Source: Aphrocallistes beatrix (Eukaryota; Porifera; Hexactinellida; Sceptrulophora; Aphrocallistidae). From it: 64,000 nt of DNA. Both the position numbers and the translations under genes were made by a program. Below the pieces are notes generated by a model. The model did not search any database. It saw nothing but the letters and a program-made list of their open reading frames with translations, and had not been told where the DNA came from. Of this stretch, positions 53,059-63,388 are shown piece by piece. How positions within the stretch are numbered: position 1 is the first letter of the stretch; every line of letters starts with the position of its first letter. The stretch lies in NCBI GenBank assembly GCA_963281255.1, contig OY725492.1:372001-436000 (forward strand), given 5' to 3'.

Positions 53059-53163
53059 CAGTCAGTCCTCTCTAATTGTCCACTTTTGTAATTCTCCAGG
53101 GTTCTCAAATTGTCCACTTAGGATCCTATTACCCAATGGTGGACAATTAGAGAGGACTTAGTG
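53059..53163. mobile_element. Pogo-like MITE, single copy in the window
   Basis: Left end CAGTCAGTCCTCTCTAATTG; right end CAATTAGAGAGGACTTAGTG is a slightly decayed complement. Confidence 0.65.
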
Positions 53164-53184
53164 TACCATTGTGAGGTAAGTAAC

Positions 53185-53359
53185 CATACATGCCAACTTG
53201 AGCCATTATAAAAGCGGGACATGGCGGGACGCAATAGAAAGTATTATACATGGGCTGTAAAAAAGCGGGACATAATGGGGAAATTAAATGGGACACTCGA
53301 GAAAATTAGCCCATAAAAAGCGGGATTTCCCGCCAAAAACGGGACAATTGGCATGTATG
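53185..53359. mobile_element. MITE with 6-bp target duplication, copy 3
   Basis: Ends CATACATGCCAACTTGAGCC and ACAATTGGCATGTATG with perfect flanks AGTAAC on both sides. Confidence 0.75.
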
Positions 53360-53522
53360 AGTAACACACCACCACGCGAAAAACAAGTGAAAAGCACTAA
53401 CACTAATTTTGAGGAGACGATAAAATAATAAGTTAGAAATACTAGGTACACTTCTCCGGTTACACCTATTACCTATCCCAACCTTTCAATGATCATGTTA
53501 CAGCTTAGCTCTATCCAGTGGA

Positions 53523-56500
53523 ATGTGCTTGAAACTAGAGAACAGATTCTACCTGCTAGCATTCATCTCCATAATCGGAGCTATCCTGGTCATCATTACT
53601 CTGCCTCTGTTAGCCATCTCCTGCTACCTCTTCATCGACACGAATCTGGGAATTGTTCTCTCACCCATTTGGCTCGCACTCCTGGTAACTTCTCATTTGT
53701 TGTCATTTTATTATATTTCAAGCAAGCGAAATACATAATACTTACCAATGCCAAGCCTTATTCTCATTCATAAATTCAATTCACACATGTAAAATGGTAT
53801 TCTAAACTATCCCACATTCCAACACCCCCTTGCAGTTGGCAAGCTAGGAACAGTTCTAAGAGAATTCAGATATCCATTCATTGAAGCTGATTATTAATAT
53901 TTCACATAAATGCGATTGGTGTCCGCATAAATTGCCTGAAAATCCGTAGATAATGTTGAGATCCCGGGATGGTGGCAAATATGAGAATAAAATATATTTT
54001 ATACATAAAATATTTGATTATTTCGGGCATGCCTAATTTCCGGGACGGGACGGAACCATCCCAGAAAATCTAGGTACCTAATTTCCGGGACGGGACGAGT
54101 CCAGATGCCTAATCTCCGGGACGGGACAGAAAAGGTATCTAATTTCCGGGATGGGACGGGTTAAGATACCTAACTTCCGGGACGGAACAGAAAAGGTATC
54201 TAATTTCCGGGATGGGACGGGTTAAGATACCTAGCTTCCGGGACGGGATGCCGTCCCGTCCCGGAAATTAGGCATGCCCGATTATTTCTTAAATCAGACG
54301 GTAGAATGGGATTTGTAGCCAACTTACTTATTAGGACAATTGGGCTATTAATCTAATACCTGACTGTATGATATTTCTTCCCATTAGGTAGAGGTCACTG
54401 GATTGGCTGCAGTATTGACATGGCCTAGCAAGTACATGGCTGTTGTGAGTTTACGCGAATTTTTATATCGAATTAAACTATACAATACTTCAAGTTTTAA
54501 CACAAAATATTGTTTCAAACTTGTACATTTTCCAACTCAAACACTTTTTTATAGCGATTAATTAGATAGAATTTCCTCGTTATGCATTACAGTTCGTTTA
54601 TTAGCAACTCCCTTATTAGGAATATTGTTCTATTAGCAACCAATTTTCAAGTCCTAAGTGTAGAGTTTGTATTAATTCTCTTCCCCTATAGTAACTTCGC
54701 GTATTAACAACCTTTTTGTGAGCAAAACCCGTTTTAATAAGCAATTATTGTGTTGCTAATAAGCGAATTCCACTGTACTTAAATATAACTGTGGGACCTG
54801 ATTGACACTGCTTCCTGTGCGATCTAGCCTTAGCTCTGATAATGGGTAAGGACTACTACTCAATCCTCGGCGTGACTCGATCCAGCGAGAGCATGGAGAT
54901 AAAGCGCGCTTACCGGACTCTCTCTCTCAAATTCCATCCTGACTCGAATAAGTCCGTCGGAGCTAAAGAGAGCTTCTTAGAAGTGTCAGAGGCGTATGAC
55001 GTGTTGTCTGACCTGGAGAGACGCGGTCTGTACGATCAGTTCGGAGAGGAAACGTTGAAAGGCGGGATACCGCGTAATGGACAGTTCATAGAAGGTTATG
55101 CCTACCACGGCGACCCGCAGCAAACCTTCCGCGAGTTTTTCGGTGGTAATAATCCATTCGCGGATTATTTCACACTCTCCGGCCTGACGGAACCGCCAGC
55201 TTTCTCCGGGGTAGCCGGGCTGGTACAACCGCGACAAGATGCTCCGGTGGAGCGAGAACTTCAGCTCAGTTTGGAGGAAATCTTCCTCGGCTGTACCAAG
55301 AAAATGAAAATTTCGAGACGCGTTATGAATGAAGACGGAGTGACGACCTCCCTGCGCGATAAGATTCTCTCCATCAAGATCTCCCCTGGCATCCAGGAGG
55401 GCACCAAGATCACATTCCCGAAGGAGGGCGACCAGGGCCCGAACGCCATTCCCGCTGACATCGCGTTCATCATTCGCGACAAGAAACACCCACGTTTTTC
55501 GCGTAAAAATCTTGATCTACTCCACACGGCGAGGATAAAGCTGTCAGAGGCATTAGCTGGATGCTCAGTGCCGATACTAACGCTAGACGGCCGTGAGATT
55601 AGTATCCCAGTGAATGATATTGTGCGGCCGGGGTTTACTAAGCTCGTTGCAGGGGAGGGGATGCCTAGTGCTGAAGGGACGGGTACTAGGGGGGATCTAG
55701 TGATCTCTTTCGAAGTGTTGTTCCCGCATAAATTGAGTGAAGAGAAAAAATCAGCTGTTAGGAAGATTTTAGTCTGATTAACTGTTACCCGAACACTTAT
55801 CATCTATGTAACCGCATTTATTGACTATACATTGCTTATTCTTTACAACTATTTAAGTTCAGTTGGTATTATGGTATATGAAAGGGCAGCTCCATCCAAT
55901 AATAATTCGAAAAAGTTACAGTCAGGGTCGCTTATTGTGAACCACCAGGGGACCAAAAAATATGTTCATAATAGGGATACTTCATATTAAGCGAACTAGA
56001 TTCAATATACAAATCCTATCTAAAAAATGAAATTTGGACCAGGAGGTTAGTTCATAATAAACGAAGGTTCAAATTAAGCGGGTTCATAATAAGCGACCCT
56101 GACTGTATTTATAAATTCTAACGTTTGTTCATTCATTATGAGACAATCATAGACTAATTCTAATATCTTATTATGGATTTCAATGCAGGTGCTGTGTATT
56201 ATTCCTCTCGGTTTGCTGTCGGTTCTTGCTTGCATATTCTCTGGTACTCTCACCTGTTTCTACGGCGCTATTGTCTATTCGAGAGGTGTTGATGACGTCA
56301 GAATAGCTCTCAACAGCAGCTCAGCACCTGCTGACCAAGATTACTGCATATTCAACACATAGTAAGTACATATAAGGATTGCTATCATATAACTATTTCT
56401 CCAGCATTTTAAATGAAATTTCAATATATGAGAAGTGCCTGGATCCCAATAGAATCTTGATACTCCTATAATTCAGTATGAAAGTATAGTCGACTCCGCT

Positions 56501-57130
56501 TAATAGGGTCACATCGGTCAGAGGATATTTTGACCCGATTAAGCGGAGAACTCTAACCGAAAATATTTTTGTATTAGCTTCTATGTGTAAGAGCTATTCC
56601 GGTCCTGCCAAAAGTGTCCCAATTAAGCGGTTGACCCAATTAAGCGGAGTCGAATATAGTTCACTTATACAGTGCTGGCGCCTCGGTTTTAGAAATGGTC
56701 CGATTTTTACCGAACCAACCGGACCACTTTTGAAAAGTTGCCCGATTTAACAGGACCAACCTGGGGCCACTTTTGAAAAGTGGTCCGATTAAAACCGTAC
56801 AACCGGTCCTGTTCCATACATGGGGATTGCTATATAATCTCTACATCCCATAGCTCCAACCTATTCGAACCGGATGTGGGGAGTCGATTCATCTTCATGG
56901 AGACACTAGTCCCTACCTGTCGAGGTCTCGAACTGAGAGCTCCCTACCTCTTAACCCTCTGTGGCATAACTGGCATCTGTTTCATCCTCGCCCTGATGGT
57001 TCTGATCCTATCCTTCCTGGTCGTATGCACGTGTCAGGTGGATAGAGGTGAGGTGGGGGATTCTGATGTGATGCGAGATTGGGATGTACAAGTACGCCGC
57101 ATTCGCAGAAAGCATCATGAAGTAGAATGA
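53523..57130 (+). CDS. Tetraspan membrane protein, four exons
   Basis: Exons 53523-53684, 54388-54444, 56189-56361 and 56854-57130 join with agreeing phases into 222 residues. Four hydrophobic segments fall at about 11-36, 44-66, 72-103 and 163-190. A short N-terminus and a basic C-tail (VRRIRRKHHEVE) are predicted cytoplasmic. The main outer loop (104-162) has two cysteines (residues 126 and 153) and an N-S-S site. It lacks the CCG motif of classical tetraspanins and the W-x-W-C of claudins, so the family is not assigned. Intron 2 holds an intronless J-protein gene on the same strand; introns 1-3 hold MITEs. Confidence 0.75.
54025..54279. mobile_element. Palindromic GGGCATGCC element, family C
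   Basis: 255 bp between GGGCATGCCTAATTTCC and GGAAATTAGGCATGCCC, flanked by a perfect 9-bp duplication GATTATTTC (54016-54024 and 54280-54288). The interior is five alternating CTAATTTCCGGGACGGGAC-type words. It lies in intron 1 of the tetraspan gene. Confidence 0.9.
54842..55777 (+). CDS. DNAJB13: DnaJ homologue, DNAJB13-like
   Basis: A 311-residue intronless ORF. Residues 1-70 form a J-domain (DYYSILGVTRSS, YRTLSLKFHPD) with the HPD triad intact at 32-34; vertebrate DNAJB13 has lost the final Asp. The short linker (TLKGGIP, FHEFFGG-like FREFFGGNNPF) and the C-terminal substrate-binding and dimerisation regions (VERELQLSLEEIFLGCTKK, ISRRVMNEDG, KEGDQGPN, IPADIAFI, GDLVISFEV) follow DNAJB13 order and length. 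By family it is a co-chaperone of axonemal radial spokes in sperm and other cilia or flagella. It is nested in intron 2 of the tetraspan gene and visibly richer in GC than its surroundings; the lack of introns fits a retrogene origin. Confidence 0.9.
   Translation: MGKDYYSILGVTRSSESMEIKRAYRTLSLKFHPDSNKSVGAKESFLEVSEAYDVLSDLERRGLYDQFGEETLKGGIPRNGQFIEGYAYHGDPQQTFREFFGGNNPFADYFTLSGLTEPPAFSGVAGLVQPRQDAPVERELQLSLEEIFLGCTKKMKISRRVMNEDGVTTSLRDKILSIKISPGIQEGTKITFPKEGDQGPNAIPADIAFIIRDKKHPRFSRKNLDLLHTARIKLSEALAGCSVPILTLDGREISIPVNDIVRPGFTKLVAGEGMPSAEGTGTRGDLVISFEVLFPHKLSEEKKSAVRKILV
55919..56105. mobile_element. Pogo-like MITE, family B
   Basis: Ends CAGTCAGGGTCGCTTATTGT and AAGCGACCCTGACTG, flanked by TA. 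It lies in intron 2 of the tetraspan gene, downstream of the J-protein gene. Confidence 0.85.
56488..56653. mobile_element. Pogo-like MITE, family A (ends decayed)
   Basis: AGTCGACTCCGCTTAATAGG at the left and AATTAAGCGGAGTCGA at the right. It lies in intron 3 of the tetraspan gene. The following 56660-56815 holds GGTCCGATT/ACCGGACC words of another repeat. Confidence 0.75.
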
Positions 57131-57645
57131 CGTCATCGGCAATAGGAATCACTTATATTTGGTTAGTTCAACATGCCATAGGTAGTAAGTAAAACCTTTG
57201 ATAAATACCCATTACTTTCCCTACTTTTGTCATTTTTTTTTACATTTGATTAGATTTCCTAGGCGACAAAAAAACGATAGACAAAAATATCCGAATATTT
57301 TATAATGAAATTACATGAATAAACAATTTATACTACAAAGATTTGATGACAACAAAAAAAAGCCCGGTGTCAAAAAAACCCGATTTCGACTGTACTTATA
57401 ATTTTATTTCTGATCTAGATATTCACATCACTCCTCATCACTTTTCTACAAAGATACAAATACCATTTTACAGCTACTTAGCTTTCTTATTTATTTCCTA
57501 GTTCAACTCTATTCTTTTACTGATTTCACTGATTTGAGATACAAACAAATCTATATAGAATTTTATGTTTGTTTGTTGACGTATTTTAATGAAAATCAAT
57601 TTATTCCTCAAATCAATTAGATGTAGCTACCCGTAATACCGATAA
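57131..57645. other. Gene-free stretch
   Basis: Downstream of the tetraspan gene. AT-rich, with a possible short MITE-like end (CGATTTCGACTG) near 57380. No gene is seen. Confidence 0.4.
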
Positions 57646-57647
57646 TA

Positions 57648-58984
57648 CAGGGGCATTCAATAAATACTAATCACGAAATATATTTCAATGAAAGAGTATT
57701 ACAAACCCAGTCAACTCAATGCAATTATATACAACCATATTTTAACTCTATAACAAAACTTAGAGGGAGTTGATTACTCCATTATTTCTCGAGTTTCAGT
57801 GATTTTAGATATCTACATTTTGGACTATCATATTTTGCATGGCTTCTTGTCCTAATTACTCTGAAATTGAGCAACGGACGTATGTCAAATTTCGCACTAT
57901 CCTCGAAATCCCTCCAAAGTCTATTTATGAGGAGCTGGCAATGATATGTGGAGAAGATTCTCTATCATATTCAACTGTCAGAAGATGGGTAAACCTGTTC
58001 AGGGAAGGCAGGGCCTCTGTCCAAGACGCCCCTCGTCCTGGAGCACCAAAACTGGCGGCCAACAGTGACAAATTGAGTGAGGTAAAGGAATACGTCGACT
58101 CTTTCCCCCATTCTTCGGTTGAGGACGTAGCTAACAATGTTGGCATTTCAACGGGAAGTGCACACACGATTCTGAAGTCGGAGTTGGAACTGAGGAAGGT
58201 CCAAGTGCGATGGGTACCGCATTGCCTGACTTCTCCACAAAAGGCCGCTAGACTCGAAATGGCCAAGGAAAACCTCACAATCTATGAATGGTGTGACCCA
58301 AGACGTTTATTAGAGATAGTAACAGGGGATGAAACTTGGATACAATTCAAGCCACCGATCAGAAAACAAGATGGCAGGGTATAGCTGAAAAAAGGAGAGG
58401 TACCCCCAGCTGTTTGTGTGTCCGACTTTCGTGCCCCGAAGGTCTTATACTGCATATTTTTCGATGGGCTAGGGCCTGTAGCCCAGATCCCTGTTCCCAA
58501 AGGCCAAACACTTACTGGACAATTCTACGCTGATGTTGTGTTACCTGAAGTTGAGAAATCGTACCTTAAGCGTCGTCCAAAGACTGGAACACGTGGTCTC
58601 AAAATTTTGCATGATAATGCCAGACCACATAAAACTTTGGCTGTCAAGCAAAAAATTAAAGATATGGGTATGCACGAAGTCCTGCACCCACCTTACTCCC
58701 CTGATATAGCCCCATGTGACTTCTGGCTGTTCAGAAAACTCAAAGATCACCTCTCTGGACGCGAATTTGAAGATCGGCTCAGCCTTGGTCGGGCAATTTT
58801 CCAATACCTCGAAGTCATACCCAAGGATGAGTATAGGATGACGTTTGAAAATGCGATTAAAAGGCTAAATTCTGTTGTAAAGTATAAAGGAGATTACTTT
58901 GAACATTCTTAGTAAAAATCATCCAATTTACACAATTATTTTTTGTTTTGGTGGGGTGTGATTAGTATTTATTGAATGCCCCTG
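57648..58984 (+). mobile_element. Mariner transposon
   Basis: A 1,337-bp element with 27-bp inverted repeats (outer CAGGGGCATTCAATAAATAC) exactly matching at both ends and flanked by TA (57646-57647 and 58985-58986). The single gene inside is a mariner transposase with one nonsense codon. Confidence 0.95.
57839..58912 (+). pseudogene. Mariner transposase with one in-frame stop
   Basis: An N-terminal helix-turn-helix region (YSTVRRWVNLFREGR, SVEDVANNVGIS) is followed by the catalytic block TGDETW, then HDNARPH and SPDIAPCDFW, which fits the D,D34D triad of mariner. The only break is a TAG at 58382-58384, where the sequence GRV-stop-LKKGEVPP suggests a Trp codon mutated to stop. Frame and motifs are otherwise complete to the C-terminus (GDYFEHS). 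Confidence 0.9.
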
Positions 58985-59189
58985 TATCATTAGGATTATT
59001 TTAAGAACTGTTATAAATCCATTGAGTAATAAAATTTAAATGATTAACAATGTCTCTTATTACATCAAAAGCTGAATAGTGGGCTAATTAGTACCGCGAG
59101 GCTACTTGAAAAGACAGTATACGTATTCTTATCGTTCAGTTAAAACCTTGTATCAATGGCATCAGCACTAACACATTATAAAGTTACTA

Positions 59190-59640
59190 GCACAAGATGA
59201 AGCACTTCTCTCAGGGACAGATCCAGTTCGCTGAACAGGAATTGGATAATCACATCTTTTCTAAAATCAGGTTAAAGTATTTTTGCTCGTCCTGCCCTTA
59301 ATAATTCCGTTTAAGGGATATTCAGCTTGACAACCTTGAAAAATCCTCAGAATTAACTCTTCACACTCCTCATTTCACAAAGAATATTACCAAACTCTTC
59401 GATATAAAGACACTGAGAAATGAAATCTACATTCTCCGAATCCTCTACAATTCTTCACTCGAGATGGAAATTATTTCTCTTTATTCCTCACGCTGCTACT
59501 ATAAATGTAATGCATTTCTGTATCGACTTAGAAGGTAACCGCTCTGCTAACAAGATACTGCAGCTGGTATTTCCATCAACAGGAGAAACCAAACTACAAT
59601 TGGTAAAGAGAAAACTGATACTTTGAATCTGGAGAGTTAC
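59190..59640 (+). pseudogene. Decayed 5' fragment related to the NHL gene
   Basis: Bases 59205-59260 (CAGATCCAGTTCGCTGAACA) closely match the start of the coiled-coil coding region at 60085-60140 (CAGATCCAGTTAGCTAAACA), but without a continuing frame. Later parts have no recognisable NHL region. The rest of 58987-60038 is AT-rich and without genes. Confidence 0.55.
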
Positions 59641-60038
59641 ATGGTCCTATACAGGTCTAGCTCTTACCAATATTGGTCGTATTGTTATCTGTGATCGTAA
59701 GCCAGAGCCAGAACTTCATGCAACTTTTCTGAATTAATATCTTCAATTTTCTTAATTAAATTACAACTTATTTACTAATACTAATTGAATCTCAATTTTT
59801 TGATTTTGTAATTACTCGCTAGTGTTTGTAGTGTATTCTCATTTGTGTGAATGCAACAGTAGTTATTCCTATTATAGCCATCCTTATTAATGTAGAATAA
59901 GGGCCACATGTAATTGATATCTTGAACGGTTTGGAAAGTATTATAATCTAGCTTAAACTAGTGTTTTATTTCGCACATCCTACATCTTTTCTAATATCGG
60001 AGTAACATTGAGAATTCCTAATACAAATTAGGTAAACT

Positions 60039-61283
60039 ATGGCAGCTAGGATAGTAAAAACAAATATGTCTGGAACCAGGTCTCTGAGAGAACAGATCCA
60101 GTTAGCTAAACAGGAATTGGAGCATCACTTCCAGAACTATCACCGTTTGTTGCATGAGAAGGAACAAGCACTGACATCAGAACTGGATGCTATTCTGGCG
60201 TCAGTTAGTGAGCTGCATGAGAAGAGGAGAGAACTAATTGATTCAGAAACAGAACTGGAAGAGAAAATGAAAAGAAACGAATTTCATCTTATGAAAGACA
60301 AACTTTTAGAAGTTGTTAGCATAAAAATGACCGAGATAGAGCATTTGGTGAGCGTTAGTGAGAGAGAGGAAATAAAACTGGAGTGGAAAGATTCCGAGAT
60401 GTTTGCAGCGATCGAAAATAGTTGTATTGTGACGAAACAGAAGGTCAGCCCTTCTAGAAAGCTACAGGTTTCTCTTAAATCTGTTGGAACGTTGGGATCT
60501 AGAGTTGGAGAACTTTGTCGACCAAGGTCAGTAGCTATTGATCCTGAAAATCAAGATATTTATGTAGCAGATAAGGAAAAACATCGGATTGTAATTTATA
60601 ATCGAAACAGGATATTCGTTAGAAATATGTCGGTTGAATCTTTAAAATGGCCTTATGCGATTGTGGTCGTTTCTGATTTTTGTTTCGTCTCTTCCTCCAG
60701 ATCAAAAGGTCTAATTCTTAAACTGGCCAAGAGTACTGGTGAACTTGCAGCTTTTTTTGACCCAGGTGTTAATATGTTTGCACTCACATTCGATCAGGAA
60801 ACGAAAATGCTGTTTACATGTCCGGTCTATTCAAAATCCGTTTGGTGCATTGAACTTAGCGAACTAGAAAAAGTTTCAGAAATCACTCTTCAAACTCGGT
60901 ATTTTTTACAAAACACCACTGAAATTCATGATCTGAAGACACTCAAAGATGAAATTTACGTTCTTTTCACCAACTCTCCATATCCTCTCCAATCCTTCAG
61001 TCGAGACGGAAATCTCATCAAAACCATTATCTCCCAAGACATTGTCAACAAAATACAATATTTTTGTATTGACACTCAAAATAACTTTATTATCAGTGAC
61101 GCTCATGCTGATAAAATTCTCGTAGCTTCACCAGACGGAGAAATCCTAGTTACTCTCTGTACGTATTCAGATGACGGAGTGGATTCTACTGATATTATCG
61201 ACCCGAGAGGTGTGGCGATGATGGAGAATGGACATATCGTTTTTGTGTGTGGTGGGAAGAAGAAAATCTCATACGAACCGTGA
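60039..61283 (+). CDS. Coiled-coil and NHL-repeat protein (TRIM-NHL-like, without RING or B-box)
   Basis: A 414-residue intronless ORF; the ATG at 60039 has a good context and a second Met follows at residue 10. Residues 15-115 are charged with heptad spacing (REQIQLAKQELEHHFQNYH, LHEKRRELIDSETELEEKM), a long coiled coil. From about residue 150 come propeller blades of NHL type (RPRSVAIDPENQDIYVADKE, HRIVIYN, IDTQNNFIISDAHADKI, PRGVAMMENGHIVFV). No cysteine-rich RING or B-box precedes the coil, so it is either a reduced TRIM-NHL relative or an NHL adaptor. A partial decayed copy lies upstream at 59.2 kb. Confidence 0.75.
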   Translation: MAARIVKTNMSGTRSLREQIQLAKQELEHHFQNYHRLLHEKEQALTSELDAILASVSELHEKRRELIDSETELEEKMKRNEFHLMKDKLLEVVSIKMTEIEHLVSVSEREEIKLEWKDSEMFAAIENSCIVTKQKVSPSRKLQVSLKSVGTLGSRVGELCRPRSVAIDPENQDIYVADKEKHRIVIYNRNRIFVRNMSVESLKWPYAIVVVSDFCFVSSSRSKGLILKLAKSTGELAAFFDPGVNMFALTFDQETKMLFTCPVYSKSVWCIELSELEKVSEITLQTRYFLQNTTEIHDLKTLKDEIYVLFTNSPYPLQSFSRDGNLIKTIISQDIVNKIQYFCIDTQNNFIISDAHADKILVASPDGEILVTLCTYSDDGVDSTDIIDPRGVAMMENGHIVFVCGGKKKISYEP

Positions 61284-61922
61284 ACATTTTAAAGTTTAAA
61301 CAAATATAATTTTTTAGATTATTCTTTTTTCAACAGAGTTAAGGGATTTTGTGTTTTTTATGGTAATATTTTTTGCTCGCTGTTTAGAATAGTATTATAT
61401 AAGATATATATATTTGTAGCAAACTGCCAAATCCATGGACAATGATAACCTAGGCAGTATGGACTAGACCAGTGCGGTCTCTTCCATGTCTCATCATGAG
61501 GGTGACCCTTGACCCCAGCATACGGTGACTTCCTTATTGCCGTACTCCACGAGTACACCCCTGCTACCCTCTCATATATCACAAAAAAATCTAAAGGACA
61601 TTAAAATGAATTCCTACTTCGTCATTAATAATGAAGTTTATCGTCTCTATTGCGTTGTAAAAACGTATTATTAGCCTCCGCAATATAATGTAAATATGTT
61701 CTACTAAAATCCATACAAAAAGTGCTAACAAGTTCGAGGCCATTGGGAGTATTATAGGGAATGGAATTAGAAAATTATCACTACTCTATACATGAGTATT
61801 ACGTAAAAAACTTTCAAGATATCCTATTCTTGTGACATATTTGTAACCTCAATAATTAATAATACATACAAGCATATCTAGATAGATATAGTCCTAATTC
61901 GAGTATAAAAATTCATACATAT
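61284..61922. other. Gene-free stretch with one GC-richer island
   Basis: The island at about 61420-61575 (CCTAGGCAGTATGGAC, GACCAGTGCGGTC, AGGGTGACCCTTGACC) has short hairpins and looks like a repeat or structured RNA remnant, but no second copy is seen in the window. A TATA motif (GTATAAAA) lies at 61903-61910. Confidence 0.35.
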
Positions 61923-62480
61923 ATGTCTCTTCGTATTTTATCTTCATCTTTCCAAACTAAAATAATTCGAAGAATGGCTGGGGTACCCGTACGAGACTTT
62001 AGTATCAAGATAGGAGACAATCTTCCTGACAAAGAACTAACAGAGGGAACTCCGGGGAATAAAGTGAGTATCAAATCTCTGTTTACTGGAAGGAAAGGCA
62101 TCGTGTTTGGGGTCCCAGGAGCATTCACTCCAACCTGTTCCAACGTACACTTGCACGGGTTTATACAAGATGCTGAAAAGTGGAAAGAGCAGGGATTTGA
62201 CCCATTAATATGTGTCTCAGTGAACGATGTATTCGTAATGGCAGCCTGGGGGGAAGAGAAAGGGGCGAGTGGGAAGGTAAGAATGCTATCCGATACAGAT
62301 GCAAACTTCACCAAGGCTATAGGGATGGATTTTGATGCTACCGGAATATTGGGAGGCACTCGTTCCAAACGATATTCCCTCGTCGTGGAAGACGGAGTTG
62401 TGACAGGTTTGAGTGTAGAGGAAGATCCAGGAAAAGCAACTTGCACTTCTTCGAAAGAAATGCTCGATTCAACTAAATAA
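61923..62480 (+). CDS. PRDX5: Peroxiredoxin-5 type thioredoxin peroxidase
   Basis: A 185-residue ORF. The peroxidatic cysteine is C72 in GVPGAFTPTCSNVHLHGF. A C-terminal Cys (C174 in KATCTSS) sits where atypical 2-Cys Prdx5 proteins place their resolving cysteine. DTDANFTKAIGMDFD and the RYSLVVEDG strand fit the family. Residues 1-19 are basic and free of acids, as in a mitochondrial presequence. A second Met at 61974 (MAGVPV) would give a cytosolic form. The enzyme reduces peroxides at the expense of thioredoxin. No introns are seen. Confidence 0.92.
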   Translation: MSLRILSSSFQTKIIRRMAGVPVRDFSIKIGDNLPDKELTEGTPGNKVSIKSLFTGRKGIVFGVPGAFTPTCSNVHLHGFIQDAEKWKEQGFDPLICVSVNDVFVMAAWGEEKGASGKVRMLSDTDANFTKAIGMDFDATGILGGTRSKRYSLVVEDGVVTGLSVEEDPGKATCTSSKEMLDSTK

Positions 62481-62633
62481 TCCTAAAACCCTGAATTAAT
62501 GTATTCAGGTGCTTTATCCTTTTTTCGAAAAAGTAGAACATTAGTGAACTAATTTTAGAATTAATTCCCTATATAAATTATGCTTCTATTTTGAGTTATG
62601 TAGTTGCAATATCATACATTGAATACTTTAGGT

Positions 62634-62770
62634 CAGCGGTTTTCAAACTTTTTTTGACTGTGGACCCCAATTTTCCTATATTATGTGGACCCCCTGATAT
62701 CTTCTGTGGACCCCCTGATATCTTCTGTGGACCACTAAGGGGTCCATGGATCCCAGCTTGGGAACCACTG
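62634..62770. mobile_element. hAT-type MITE
   Basis: Ends CAGCGGTTTTCAAAC and GGGAACCACTG with a perfect 8-bp duplication CTTTAGGT (62626-62633 and 62771-62778). Internal words GTGGACCCCCTGATATCTTC are repeated. It belongs to the same family as 48927-49091. Confidence 0.9.
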
Positions 62771-63109
62771 CTTTAGGTCTTTGGTGTCTGCTTGATTTGG
62801 ACACGAACTATTCCCAGACCATTTTTATAAGATCAGTTATCTGTTTCAGGTTTATTCATCTCATTGAATAAACCACAAAACTTCGCTTTTTTTGCATCCT
62901 CATCATCATCTGTTCCCTCTCTTTCTTTTCAGGCCAAGAATTTCTCCCATCCTACTCCCTGCTCCTTCTCCCTTTAATAGTGCAACAGTTTGGATCCCTT
63001 CTTGCTGTGAATTCCTTGATTGAAAGGACTGAAAATGCATTTATGAAATCAAAATCTTTTTCTTAAAAACTGTTAAATTTTGAACTCAAATTTCCTTTAG
63101 TAATATTAT

Positions 63110-63305
63110 CATACTTGCCAATTGTCCCGCTTTTTTCACTCTTCTATTGAGATAATTTTCTCGAGTGTCCCGCTTTTACATGAAATTTCCCCATTATGTC
63201 CCGCTTTTTTTTACTCATGTATAATACTTTTCTATTGCGCCCCGCCATGTCCCGCGAAATTCAACGCTGCGTCCGTTTTTATCATGGCTCAGGTTGACAT
63301 GTATG
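63110..63305. mobile_element. MITE with 6-bp target duplication, copy 4
   Basis: Ends CATACTTGCCAATTGTCCCG and CAGGTTGACATGTATG with perfect flanks TATTAT (63104-63109 and 63306-63311). It lies about 80 bp before the methyltransferase start. Confidence 0.85.
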
Positions 63306-63388
63306 TATTATTAACCTAACAAATTACACATACTACGTACGTATAAGCAGTTTGTGATTAGAGAATGTTTTACTGTTGAACAGCTCCA

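Larger units (their letters stand above)
52784..53522. promoter_or_regulatory. Divergent promoter region between the giant gene and the tetraspan gene
   Basis: The two first ATGs (52783 on -, 53523 on +) face away from each other across 739 bp. Two MITEs (53059-53163 and 53185-53359) occupy about a third of it. No clear TATA box is seen for either gene. Confidence 0.45.

Noticed and set aside
53489..53773. Alternative 94-codon frame over the first tetraspan exon
   Set aside because: The other frame, from 53523, joins three further exons in phase into a four-TM protein.
54986..55803. Long minus-strand ORFs opposite the J-protein gene
   Set aside because: Antisense shadows caused by the GC-rich codon use of DNAJB13; no family features.
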